A DNA stretch of 25,000 bases from Prorocentrum cordatum (Eukaryota > Sar > Dinophyceae > Prorocentrales > Prorocentraceae). The stretch is from positions 10,001 through 35,000 of the forward strand of contig CAUYUJ010006344.1 of the NCBI GenBank assembly GCA_963575745.1, read 5' to 3'. The position numbers and the translations under genes are program-made. Below are positions 9,112-18,889 of the stretch, one piece after another. Below the pieces are notes generated by a model. That model did no database searches, was not told where the DNA came from, and saw only the letters and a program-made list of their open reading frames with translations. How positions within the stretch are numbered: the first letter of the stretch is position 1; each line of letters opens with the position of its first letter.

Positions 9112-10306
9112 CCCCTCCCCCTACCCCCCTGCGCCCCCCTCCCCTTATTCCGACCGACCGTGGGCCACCCCCCCCGCTTCTCCCCTGCGCCCCCTTCCCA
9201 TTATTCCGACCGACCGTGGGCCACCCCCCCCGCTCCCTCCCTGCGCCCCCCTCCCTTATTCCGACCGACCGTGGGCCACCCCCTCCGCTCCCCCCTTGCG
9301 CCCCCCTCCGCTTATTCCGACCGACCGTGGGCCCCCCCCCGCTCCCCCCTTGCGCCCCCGTCCCCTTCTTCCGCCCGACCGTGGGCCACTCCCCCCGCTC
9401 CTCTTCTGCGCCCCTCTCCCCTTATTCTGACCGACCGTGGCCCCCCCACCGCTCCCCCCCTGCGCCCCCGTCCCCTTATTCCGACCGACCGTGGGCCACC
9501 CCCCCCGCTCCTCCCCTGCCCCCCCTCCCACTATTCCAACCGACCGTGGGCCCCCCTCCGCTCCTCCCTGCGCCCCCCACCCCTTTTCGACCGACCGTGG
9601 GCCCCCCTTCCGCTCCTCCTTGCGCCCCCCTCCCCTTTTCCGACCGACCGTGGGCCCCCCCCCGCTCCTCCCTGCGCCCCCGTCCCCTTATTCCGACCGA
9701 CCGTGGGCCACCCCCCCGCTCCTCCCCCCCTTGCGCCCCCCTCCCCTTTTCTGACCGACCGTGGCCCTCCCCCCCGCTCCTCCCCTGCGCCTCCCTCCCC
9801 TGTCCGACCGATGGGTCCACCCCCCCTCCCCCCCTGCGCCCCCTTCCCCTTATTCTGACCGACCGTGCCCCCCTCCCCCCGCTCCCCCCCTGCGCCCCCC
9901 TCCCTTATTCCGACCAACCGTGCCCCCCCCCCCCCCCCTGCGCACCCCTTCCCTTGTTCCGACCGCCGTGGGCCCTTCCTCCGCTCCTCCCCTGCGCCCC
10001 CTTCCCCTTATTCCTACCGACCCTGTACCCCCCCCCCCCCCCCCTCCCCCCCCCGCCCACCTCCCTTTATTCCGACCGACCGTGTGCCACCCCCCCCCCC
10101 GCTCCCCCGCTGCGCCCCCCTCTCCTTATTCCGACCGACCGTGCCCCCCCCCCTCCCGTTCCCTCCCTGCGCCCCCCATCCCTTTATTCCGACCGACCGT
10201 GCGCTCCCCCCCCGCTCCCTGCCCTCCCCTCTCCTTATTCCGACCGACTGTGCCCCCCCCCCGCTCCCCCCCCTGCGCCGCCGTCCCCTTATTCCGATCG
10301 ACCGTG
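9112..10306. repeat. ~55-bp C-rich minisatellite, about 22 units
   Basis: Units of the form TTATTCCGACCGACCGTGGG, then a C-run, CGCTCCTCCCCTGCGCC and CCCTCCCC, repeat from about 9140 to 10306 with a period of 50-60 bp. Length variation is mostly in the C-runs. The long Pro-rich frames are by-products. The G-rich complement could form G-quadruplexes. Confidence 0.95.
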
Positions 10307-10574
10307 CTCTTAGGTGGCCCTGAGGGCGGCGCCCAGGAGGAACACCATCTCTGACCCGATTCGCCCAGGGCTGGCTCGGAATACTTTTCGTCTGGGGGCC
10401 CCCAGGGACCCCCCCGCGCGCGCGCGAACTAGAAATATTCGGAAGCAGTTCCCGGAGATCTTAGCACGCCCGTGGCCCATGGGGCCGGCGACTTTCTTCG
10501 CAGGATGCGACAGGGCCTAACGCGCCCTTGCCTCTGCAAGCGCCGTGGGGGGTTCCATAGCCGCGGCGATTCTT

Positions 10575-10596
10575 TCTGTAGCCGTTTTGGCTCCAC
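10575..10596 (+). promoter_or_regulatory. Relict-like dinoflagellate spliced leader
   Basis: The 22 nt ending one base before CATG contain GTAGCCGTTTTGGCTC; the DinoSL has GTAGCCATTTTGGCTC. Over the full 22 nt I count 18 identities. The in-frame ATG follows at 10598. Dinoflagellate genes that pass through mRNA and return to the genome carry such relics. The TTCTTTCTGTAG at its left could alternatively be an ordinary splice acceptor. Confidence 0.6.
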
Positions 10597-10597
10597 C

Positions 10598-11925
10598 ATG
10601 CCGCCTTCCGTCGTGAGGAAGCGGCCGGCCGCGGGCTCCGCGCCCCCTCCGCGGCCTGCCCGCAGTGTGGCGCGACGTCGTCCTGCTGCCGCCCCCACTG
10701 CAGCCCTCTTATCCAAGCCAGACGTTGCCCCACGCATGCGGCGCCGCAACGCTGCGTACGCCGCCAAAGAAGCAGCCCGAGAGAAGGCGCGCCGCGCTGC
10801 TGCCACCGCCGCGCAAGCCGCGGCAGCCACTGCAGGCGCCCCCGCCCCCCGCCCGGAGGCTGCCCGAAGCGCCAAGAGGCGAGCTGCTATCACCGCCGCG
10901 CAAGCCGCGGCAGCTACTGCAGGCGCCCCTGCACCCCACCCGGAGGCTGTCCGAAGCGCCACGAGGCGAGCAGCTGCTCCTGCATCGACCACTGCCGGCG
11001 ACGCCACGCCGCTGGACTTCATTGAACGACTAAATTCTGAATCTGGATACCAGGTGTCACGACATTCCAGACAGCTCCGCCATCGGGACGCCGCGAGGGC
11101 GCCACCTTCTGACGACGCCCTCTTCGACCAGATAGCCAACGACGTTCGCACTTTCTGTACCGTTACGGCCGATGACCAACGCAGAATGGTCCGAGCTTAC
11201 TCCGCGAAGATGGATCATGCCGCTCCTCTCCCTGGATGCGGTTCCTGCGGTCGCCGCGACCCTGCGTTCCCTGCCACGGAGCGCGTTCGGCTCGAAGGTT
11301 TGCCTCCCGACTATTGGCTCTTCCTCACGCCTGACGAATGCAGAGACCTGGACGCCATGCCTGCGGTGACTTTCTGCGAGGCTGACGGCTCCACGCGCAC
11401 CGTCGAGACCAAAAGCATCCGCAGCTATGTCTCCATCGGCGCCTCCGCGAGGCTGCGCCTGCACCCGGAGCTCACGCGCGCCATGCCGGACGGTGGCCAC
11501 GAGACGTTTCTATGCGAGAGTTGCGCGCGGCCGCTGTCGGATCCGGCGGCCGCTCCGCCTTCGCGATCCTTGGCTTCGGGACGGGATTTCGGGCTGCTTT
11601 CTCAAATCGGGCTCGAAACTCCTTCCGAGGCTGAAGCCCTTGCCCTCGCAGACGTGCGCCTCTACAGCCTCGTGGCCAAAATGCATGTCCCTGGACAGCG
11701 CTCCAGCGCAGCAACTAGGTCTGTCCTCAAGGGCCACATGATCGCATTCGTCCACGACGGGCCCACCGCCATCGAAGCCCAGTTCAACGCCGCCCGACTC
11801 CGCAACGTACTGGAGCACATCCAGGTGGTCTACGTCGGCAACGCCGACCGAGTCACCAACCTCGAACGCCGCGCTCTTTCCATGAAGAGCGTGCAGATGC
11901 GACCCCATGTACTCTACACGTGGCC
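10598..11925 (+). pseudogene. Helitron N-terminal region with DUF6570-like domain
   Basis: I chose the ATG at 10598 because it follows the leader-like sequence; an in-frame ATG at 10472 also exists. The first 130 residues are Arg/Ala/Pro-rich (RKRPAAG, ARSVARRRPAA), suggesting a basic DNA-binding or nuclear-localising tail, and include a 29-residue duplication. A zinc-binding-looking CGSCGRRDP follows at about 11236. Then comes the DUF6570-type signature seen N-terminal in Helitron helicases: an FLCESCARPL pair of cysteines (about 11505), LASGRDFGLL, EALALADVRLYSLVAKM and VLKGHMIAFVHDGP (about 11725). The reading ends with MKSVQMRPHVLYTW near 11925. After that the sensible frame shifts by one, although this frame stays open to 12028. 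Confidence 0.75.
10793..10966 (+). repeat. 87-bp direct repeat in Helitron ORF
   Basis: 10793-10879 and 10880-10966 are tandem copies that keep the reading frame (29 codons each, sharing AAQAAAATAGAPAP). Several substitutions separate them. Confidence 0.9.
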
Positions 11926-13150
11926 TCCACAGACGCATCCCCTCCGATTGCGGACATCGCAGCCTTGCTGGCTGACTGGTCTGCTTCTCTGTCAGCTCGC
12001 TCCCGTCACGCGGACACAGACGACGTAGAAGAGGCCAGCCGGCCATCGGATATCGCCAACGTCAGGGGCGTCGCCATGGACGACCTCCACCAGGACGCCT
12101 CCACTCTTCCACCGAACCTGCGCGTTCATTCTTCGTTGGCCGCCCGAGCCCCCCCCCTGGGGGCGGCGAACAACACTGCGCTCTCCTGCTCCCTGCTTCC
12201 TCGAGCTCCCCCCGACTTCGCAACCTTTCCCTTTTACCGCGTCGCCACCTCCGCCCAGTTTCTGCCCCTGGCCCTGCACAGTGGGCCCCGAAGCGTGCAC
12301 GCGCAGATTCAGTGGAATCGGGATCCACAGGATACCGTCCTCGGACAACCTACCGAGCCCCAGGGCGACATTCACGCAGAGGCCACGCTGTCCTTGGACC
12401 CAGTTGGCGTCTTCTTACAATCCAGCGACGCCGTGGCTGGCAGTATCTTTGATGGTCTCGTAGACACCCTTCGAGCGTCCAGCCGCGCCGACCCCGAGGA
12501 CATCCACGACATACGCCAAGAGCAACCGGATGCCACCCCTGCTGCCCCACCCTCTCATGCCTCCGCCTGTGGCCCGCCACCCACGAAGTGCCGACGACTG
12601 AAGCGCCCCATGAACGAGTTCACCAACAACGCCGACTTGCTGTACGGCGCCTTCTGGTTCCTCTTTCCGTTGCGGGCCGGCTTGGTTTCCCAGGGCCCTT
12701 TGAGCATGCGCGAGTCCAGACGCATGCTCACCCAGTTCCACAACGGCTTCGCCCATTGCCACAATTTCATATTCCTGCTTGCGAACCAAATACAAAGCCA
12801 CGCTGCTGCCAGGGGGGTCGCTCTGCGCGTGAAGACGGACCCTTTCAGCTTCAAAGCCTTCGCAGACATGGTCGCCGACAAAGATGTCTACCTCGACCGA
12901 CTGGGCCGCGCGAAGGCAGATCCCACCAGTAAAGAGGCCCGGGCGCTACTCAAGCAAGTGCTCCGGTTCGTGGCGTCATCCGGTAAGACCATCCCCTGGA
13001 GCGGTGAGGAAAGAGCTTCTGAAATCACCAAGCTCTACGCTTTACAGAGGAGGTTCGGCCCCTTCAGCTCCTTCCTGACCGTGGCCCCGGACGACGTGCA
13101 CCAGCCTACCTCTATCTGCTTGTCTTATCGGCACGCGGGAGACCCTAAAG
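11920..13150 (+). pseudogene. Helitron helicase-like N-terminal domain segment
   Basis: A shifted frame picks up as ASTDASPPIADIAALLADW and stays open to 13275. The first 220 residues are low-complexity and acidic, of linker type. From about 12600 the Helitron_like_N pattern appears: NNADLLYGAFWFLFPLRAGL, then RESRRMLTQFHNGFAHCHNF, FLLANQIQSHAAARGVALRV, SGKTIPWSGEERASEITKLY and RRFGPFSSFLTVAPDDVHQP, followed by ICLSYR. The FGxxxxFLTxxPxD core is typical of the step just before the Rep domain. After ICLSYR the sequence turns into unrelated Pro-rich reading up to the stop at 13275. I take this as entry into an intron. Confidence 0.75.
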
Positions 13151-13724
13151 GAGCTACCGCGCTCTTGACCTCTCTCCCCCTGCCCTCTCAGGGAACCCTC
13201 CCCCCGCGACTTCTTGCCTGGGCCCTCGGGCCTCGAGCCCTCGCTCCGATTCCTGAGTTTGGTTCCGAAATTTGATTTTTCAAAGAAAACTCAGATACCA
13301 ACCTTCTCTTGTCCCCCCGAGAGAGCCCAGGCCCCCAGCATCTCCTGTAAGAAGATAATCCAAAGAAAAACATTGTGTTTTCCCCAGGCTGACGCTCCCG
13401 GACGCCCAAAACCCCGAGGGCTTTTAAACATTTTATTCGCCATCGCGGTTGAGAACCGCGCAGCTCTGGCTTCAAACGCGTGCGCTGGAACAGAAAATCT
13501 TTCAAAAACCATTGGTCTTCGACGCATCAGGGGCGTCCGGCTCGGGAAAACACACGTTTCTGAAACGGTTTCAGCCGAAGGAGCGCGCAGCCTCCGCAGG
13601 ATTCCACAGGAGTCCGCGGGGCCCCCCAGGAGCCCCCAGGATTCCCCGGCAACCCCCGGGCTGGACATTTCATCAGGTGCGAGTCATGCATCTAAGTGTG
13701 AGTCGTCTTCCACGACCCCTTCAG
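13131..13724 (+). other. Probable intron (or insertion) inside the Helitron gene
   Basis: Family-like sequence stops after ICLSYR near 13131 and resumes in the same frame after TTCAG at 13720-13724. The donor is uncertain: a GC donor at 13131 would keep the frame, and other sites up to 13190 are possible. The interior holds a roughly 48-bp AT-rich motif at 13255-13303 that is also found in the RPA intron. It also has a CGCGGTT-GAG-AACCGCG stem near 13445 and a CTGAAAC-G-GTTTCAG palindrome near 13560. Confidence 0.55.
13255..13303 (+). repeat. Dispersed AT-rich motif, copy 1
   Basis: TTTGGTTCCGAAATTTGATT lies within GC-rich intron sequence. Similar copies occur at 18654, 19806 and 21065. Confidence 0.5.
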
Positions 13725-14951
13725 GTGCGGCCAGCCGCGCCAATGGCCCGCCGACGAAGCTGGCCTACTGCGCGTCCTTCGCAAACAGGGCAACGAGGGG
13801 GGCGTCTCCGCGTTCTCCGAGAAGTCCGCGCCGCACTGCGCGGACGAGTCGTACGCGTTCTCCATGGACGAGGCATTCCTGCAGCGCTTGGCGACTCTGA
13901 ATCCCGTGGCAACCACGTTGCTGTGGGAACAGATGGCGGAGGCTATCTTCACGGAACTCGTGGGCATGCCGCCGCACCACAAACGGAGGAAGTCGCAGCT
14001 CATCGACGAGAACATCCCCCACCGTGGCATCTTCGGAACCCCATGGGCCTGGCATTTCGTGACCGAAACAAACGGCCGCAAGTCCTTCCACTTCCACGCC
14101 GGTGTCATCGCAGGGGCCTCTCCTACATTGTTGGCCGACGTGGCTGGGTACCCACGCTTGGAGGCCGCTGTGCACTCAGCCCTGGGCTCGATGTATACGG
14201 CCCACGTGCCAGCCGACTTGCACGCCATCGACGTGGCCCGCCGGACGTTGCGTATACCAGCGGAGCGTCAGACTTTCTTCCAGACCACCGACACGCCCAC
14301 CCCAGAAGCCGTCCGAGAGTTTCACATAGATGCCGCCATCACAGCTCTTACCACTGGACTACATACACACGCGGCCACCTGCCACAAAGGCAAAAATGGC
14401 AAGCTCGGGTGCCGCATGGCGAAACCCTCTGGACACCCCGTCCCCCAGTCTCGCGTCCTCGCAATCCTGCCCGACGAACCCGCGCAGGGCACCGTGGACT
14501 GGTCTTGCAAGTACTGCACCCCGGGATACGACCCGAAACAACGACCAGCGACTGCACTTTGGGCTCGCGGGCCTCGCCCTGGTGATGGGGCTGCCGACGT
14601 CGTCCTCTCCTACGAGCACGCTCGCCCACACGTGGAACCCGATTCAGGCCGGTTGCGCGACATCATGAACATGCCCCGCGCCGATTTGGAGTCACTGGAT
14701 CCCTCTGCAGAGCACGGGATGTTCCGAGACGTGTGCCGCGAACTCAGCAGCCTTTTGTCCAGACCTACTCAAGGCCGCAACCTGAACGACTGCCTCAATT
14801 CATGTAGTCAAGACGACGCTCGTGCCATCCTTCTCGCTTGGCACGGCATGCGATGCCGAAATGCGGCCCTCGTGGAGTTCAGCCCCACCCTCTCGGGATG
14901 CGTCCGGAGCAACACCGCACCTCTGCACCTCGGTGCCGGGGAGGCTGCGAA
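13725..14951 (+). pseudogene. Helitron Rep (HUH) domain, N-terminal part
   Basis: The reading starts CGQPRQWPADEAGLLRVLRK. It then reads FLQRLATLNPVATTLLWEQM, PHRGIFGTPWAWHFVTETNG and RKSFHFHAGVIAG. HFH at 14089-14097 is the HUH metal-binding motif in the family context QGRxxLHxH. HAATCHKGKNGKLGCRMAKP follows (about 14371), then WSCKYC. Towards the end comes NAALVEFSPTLSGCVRSNTA plus PLHLGAGEAAKGA, which matches the Helitron stretch just before the catalytic tyrosines. At about 14950 the frame must change by one base; the reading that continues to 15546 in the old frame is meaningless. Rep nicks and joins one strand of the element through its tyrosines. Confidence 0.82.
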
Positions 14952-15690
14952 GGGAGCGAGGCTTACGATCTGGCAGCCTCGTTATCCGTATTGGCGGACG
15001 CTCGTCGTCACATTGGCCTCTACCCGTCCTCGGCTGACGACGCAGGCACCGCAGCACGGTGCACTCGCCACTTCCTACAACGAGTTCTCAATTCCAGTGC
15101 CGCCGAGCTTGCCCCGACACAGGCGGCTGCGATCGCTCTCGGCGTCGCGTCAAGCGGACATTCTCACACATACGTCAATGCCTACGTGTGGGACGCCGTC
15201 CACCTCAGACGTCTATTGCCCACCGGGGTCTCCCTGCTGTCATCTTCTTCCTCCGACAACCCTCCGCCCGCCCCCGATCCGCCCGACAGCGAGGAGTCGC
15301 CCTTGGGCCAACGCGATGCCGACGCATGCACTGGCGACCCTGACGACGTCGACGCGGCAGACGAATGCGACCATCCACGCCGAGGCACCTGCAGCATCTG
15401 CACCACTTGAGACGGAGCGCCGATTGCATTATCGCAGGCTGACCACTACGCGCACCGGTCCCAACAACTCGCCGACCTCACTTTCGACGAGTTCGTCATG
15501 GGGATGCGCATCCAGAAAGTCTCCGCGGAACAGAGGGCAAAGATAGCCGCCGAATCGGGCAAGAGGGGCCGCCCTACGAACCCGAGCTTCGAACTCGAAC
15601 CGCCGCGCCCTTTGGCGGGCCAGTACGTCATCAGGGAAACATCCAAATTCGACGTGCCGCTGTTGTCGGAGCTCCTCCGCCCCGTCTGCC
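14952..15690 (+). pseudogene. Helitron Rep domain, C-terminal part
   Basis: In frame 3 the Rep continues as EAYDLAASLSVLADARRHIG, LYPSSADDAGTAARCTRHFL, QRVLNSSAAELAPTQAAAIA and HTYVNAYVWDAV. This follows the family pattern ARRHIxxYPSxAxDxGT. A single TGA at 15408-15410 interrupts the frame, after which it runs on as ALSQADHYAHRSQQLADLTF, DEFVMGMRIQKV, and a GRPTNPSFELEPPRPLAGQY stretch. Helitron Reps normally show two tyrosines a few residues apart here. Only one (AYDLAASL) is visible, and the segment is shorter than usual, so the second tyrosine seems lost or deleted. Another one-base shift occurs near 15670. Confidence 0.78.
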
Positions 15691-16505
15691 CCCCGATTCG
15701 GCTCCGCGCAACAAGGCGCGCCAGCGTATGGAGGTGGCCCACGCCGAGTACTTCACCGCGCTCTTCGTACCTTGGTCCGCGGCCCAACTGGAGACCGCGA
15801 CCCCGACCACTTGGAGCGCTTATCAGCGCCGCCTGGAGGACGCGGCTCACGGCTCCGCGCCTCCTGCATCCGACTCCGTGCGGCACGGGAAGAGTCAGAG
15901 AATCGCGGAGGGCCGCTTGTTCCGCATCCACCATGTGGCGACAGCCCTCACGTCGAATACCCGGAAGACAGATATTATGAGCAAATGGCGCATGCGAGAT
16001 CGCACTCTGTGGTCCGAAACGACGTCCTGTCCAGACGTAGCCCTTCCCCCTGGCCGCAGCAAGGATCAAGAGACCAACGCCGCCGCAGACATCCGCAACT
16101 TACGCGACGCTGCCAGCGCCGACGTCAACTCCAGAGCCATGAAACGAGCTGCTGCAATGGAATCCTGGGTGGGCGACATTACCGACAGACTACCACCACT
16201 ACCCGCTGTGCCATCCACGCCGGACCCTCGGTCACACTGGCCACGGGGGGCTCCGACCAAGGACGGTCATCCCGTCCACCATTTCCCAAGTGGCTCCACC
16301 GACGTCGCCTCCTTCCTGGCAGACCTCAAGCAGCCTCGACGCAGGCCTTCCGACGACGCCAACACACCGAGCCACGTGGACCATCCCGTCGCAGACGCCT
16401 CCCCGGAGGACGGCGACCCACCAGAGTTCGACCCTATCGACGACGAGACCTTCATGCGTCTCGCACGCAACTGGGAATCAGACGTCCGTAACACGCCACC
16501 CGGAG
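15672..16505 (+). pseudogene. Helitron region between Rep and helicase
   Basis: Frame 2 continues APPPRLPPDSAPRNKARQRM, then EVAHAEYFTALFVPWS, a linker hallmark of Helitron proteins (ALxxFVPW). The rest (KSQRIAEGRLFRIHHVATAL, MSKWRMRDRTLW, NLRDAASADVNSRAMKRAAA) is a charged helical linker followed by a Pro/Asp-rich stretch. It ends with ETFMRLARNWESDV. The frame is lost at the eight-cytosine run near 16509-16516, an obvious slippage site, and the frame open to 16606 is not family-like past there. Confidence 0.7.
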
Positions 16506-17090
16506 GCTGTTCCCCCCCCGCCTCCTCTCAACCCCCAACAGCGTGCTTTCGCAAGACAGCATTTGGCACTGCAGCGCCACCTCGCTGCCGGCCGCCAACG
16601 AGGTGACGACCCCCACGACGCACTCGCCACTCTCCGACAGCAAGGGCTCCGGGAAGTGCATCTGCTCCAGGGGGCTGGGGGCGTGGGAAAGAGCGTGCTC
16701 TTGAAGGCGATGCACGCCGTCTTACGACGCCTGCACTTGGGACACATGGCCATCACAGCCTGGGCGGGAGTCGCACCTGCGCCTTTTGGGGCGCCGACGC
16801 TGTGTTCTTTACTGAAAATTGACTTCACTTGCCTGGCTGAAGACCGCCCCGTGGACGCTGACACGTTGCAGCTCCTCCGCAAGGACTTCGCCGACGCCAT
16901 GTGCGACCCGGCCGACCTGCTCGTCTTCGTCGTCGACGAGGCCAGTCTTCTCGTCCCGGCAGCCTTACACCACATCGACCTTCAACTACAACGATTACGC
17001 GGTGTCCACGGCGTCCCTTTCGGAGGCGTCGCCCTCATCCTGGCAGGGGACTTTTGGCAGAAACCGCCTCCGAGCTCCACGACGCTCGCA
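16505..17090 (+). pseudogene. Pif1-like helicase, N-terminal half (motifs I-III)
   Basis: Starts PPPPPLNPQQRAFARQHLAL, the usual Pif1 LNxxQ entry. Walker A is GAGGVGKS at 16671-16694. Motif Ia reads AITAWAGVAPAPFGAPTLCS. Walker B reads VFVVDEAS (the DE pair at 16935-16940). Motif III is GDFWQKPP at 17046-17069. These residues bind and hydrolyse ATP for 5'-3' DNA unwinding. After motif III the frame runs out of family sequence and ends at 17111; the remainder of the helicase is in the next frame from about 17091. Confidence 0.85.
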
Positions 17091-18285
17091 GAAACTCCTC
17101 GCCAGCGCTGACGTGCCTGGCCTATCGAGGCCAGTCCGGCACTCCCCCATGAGCACATCAGATAAGGGCCTCGAGATATTCCGACGGGCTCGCCGCACTG
17201 TTCTGACGCAGCAGATGCGAGCTGCCGACGACCCTGGTTTCCAGACGGATCTGCTGCAGGTCCGGGACACGACCCCTGGCGCCCCGGTCCCAGCGAGGTT
17301 GACAGACTCGCTCCGCGAGGTTTCCACCCACGACATCCAGACACATATTGCGTGGTCTTTCGCTCCCATCTGCGTCCTGTCCAACTTCGAGCGGTACCTT
17401 CTCAACAGGATCCAGGCCGAGCGCTTTGCCGGGACGCACTCTCTACCCTTAATCCGATGGCGATACCCCTTGCACGGACGCCACTGCTCTATGCTACCAG
17501 CTGATGTCCAAGACGGCCTTTACGAGAACGAGCCAGGCATGTGGGGATGCTTCGTGCGCGGGGCCCCGGCCATGCTGCTCGCCAACATCCAGCCCGCCAA
17601 GTTCTGCGTCAACGGGGCCATGGGTTTCCTGCACTCCCTCAGCTTCGACGGCGATGCACCGGGAGTGTTCTTGGACGCTGTTGCATCTGGCGGCTTCCGG
17701 GAGATTATCCTCGAGGAGCCCCCTGCCTCTATCAACGTCCAGATTTCCTTGCCCGCTGGCGAAGACGGCGCTGGGATCGAGACCCTCGTTCCTGGGTCCG
17801 TGGTCGTTCCCATCGCATGCACCTCCCACGTCGAGGACTACGACACCACCTCGTTGTTCAGCATCCTCAAGCGCGCGCCCAAGCGCATCCGCATACGGTG
17901 TCACGCGGTTACGCTGGCGTTCGCTTGCACGGATTATAAGCTACAGGGCAAGACGTGCGACGAGTTGGTGCTCAGCGTGGCCAGGCGACCTTGGCCGCCG
18001 CATTTGGACAGAAAAGGCTTCTACGTCGCTGTCAGCAGGGTACGCGCCAAGGCTCGCCTGCGGGTGCTTCACCGACCGTCTTCGGAAGCCGGGGGACTGG
18101 ACCATTTGCGCAACTTGCCGCCTGCCCGAGAACTTCACGCTTGGAACGCTGGGTACGATGCAGATGGAGATTGGCAACCCCCCCTCGCCCATGCGGCGGC
18201 GTCTGGCGCACCATCTACCCGACAGCGTCCACCGCGCACCCCTGCGCGGGCACCGCGTCCACGACCAATGGCGGGAGGGGCATAA
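17091..18285 (+). pseudogene. Pif1-like helicase, C-terminal half (motifs IV-VI)
   Basis: In frame 1 the helicase continues LEIFRRARRTVLTQQMRAAD, GCFVRGAPAMLLANIQPAKF with VNGAMGFLHSLSF (the GxP-MLL...VNGxxG segment), then CTDYKLQGKTCDELVLSV (motif V, about 17928-17980) and GFYVAVSRVRAKARLRVL (motif VI, about 18016-18070). Every key residue I can check is present, so the helicase half is better preserved than the Rep half. A Pro/Arg-rich tail leads to the stop at 18285. Together with 16505-17090 this forms one complete SF1B helicase broken by a single frame change. Host PIF1 would have no Rep in front of it. Confidence 0.85.
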
Positions 18286-18889
18286 TTGGTACGAGTACCC
18301 GCGCGCCGGTGAAGAGCCCTCCACGCGAGGGCCGCCACCTTGACGCACGCCAGCAGTGTCGCCGCATTGTCCTTGCATTACTTGCGAGCGACAACTGTGC
18401 TGCCAATTCGACGCCTTCTACCTTAGCAGATCAGAGTCAGCGCGCTTCCCCAGCATTGCGCGAAAAACAGTGCCCAACATTTCGTCCCTCGCCATCTTGA
18501 TCATAAGGAATGCATTGCTCACCCATGCCAAATATTGCCCCGGATTTTTGTTCGATCTCTTAGCGTGGCAGCATCCCCGCAAGCTCCCTGGCCCCAAGGA
18601 TACCCGGGCGCACCAGACGCCATAGTGAGTCAGAGGCCGCCGCCTGCCTACCAGACTTTCGCTTAGAAATTTGATTTTTCGGACCCGAAGTCAGCTTCTG
18701 TGCTCGCCCCGCCCCATCGCTGTCCCACCACATTTCAATATTGCCGCCCTTTCTTTGAGGGCCTCGCGCGCAGTGCACCAGCCCGTGCTTCGCGGCCCCC
18801 CTTGCCTCAGCATCAGACTTCTTACGAGAGCTTTGATTGCCCCTCAACCGTCGATCTCGCCCAGCACTCGCTCTCAGATTGAGCCTGCC
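18286..18889. other. Spacer between Helitron and RPA-like gene
   Basis: About 600 bp without a convincing gene. It should hold the Helitron coding end, possibly its 3' terminus, and the 5' untranslated region of the RPA-like gene. I did not find a hairpin followed by CTRR. Confidence 0.45.
18654..18697 (+). repeat. Dispersed AT-rich motif, copy 2
   Basis: TTAGAAATTTGATTTTTCGG shares GAAATTTGATTTTTC exactly with copy 1 (13255-13303). It sits 190-240 bp upstream of the RPA-like start codon. Confidence 0.45.

Larger units (their letters stand above)
10575..18285 (+). mobile_element. Decayed autonomous Helitron (Rep-helicase)
   Basis: Recognisable Helitron domains follow each other on one strand: a DUF6570-like region (about 11230-11920), a Helitron helicase-like N-terminal domain (about 12600-13150), an HUH Rep (about 13725-15700) and a Pif1-type SF1B helicase (about 16500-18100). 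The frame order is 2, 1, (intron), 1, 3, 2, 3, 1, with one TGA at 15408-15410. Helitrons transpose by rolling-circle-like DNA replication. Helitron ends normally have TC at the 5' end and a short hairpin plus CTRR at the 3' end; I could not identify either, so the boundaries given are only those of the coding region plus the leader-like sequence. The element appears inactive, unless some frame changes are assembly errors or small introns. Confidence 0.85.

Noticed and set aside
8073-10313. Plus-strand open frame of 746 codons, Val/Gly/Arg then Pro-rich
   Set aside because: The 12-bp unit keeps all plus-strand frames open and the C-rich array gives proline in any frame. There is no sign of coding selection.
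10472-10597. Upstream in-frame ATG for the Helitron protein
   Set aside because: Possible, but it would place the leader-like sequence inside the coding region. The ATG at 10598 directly after it is preferred.
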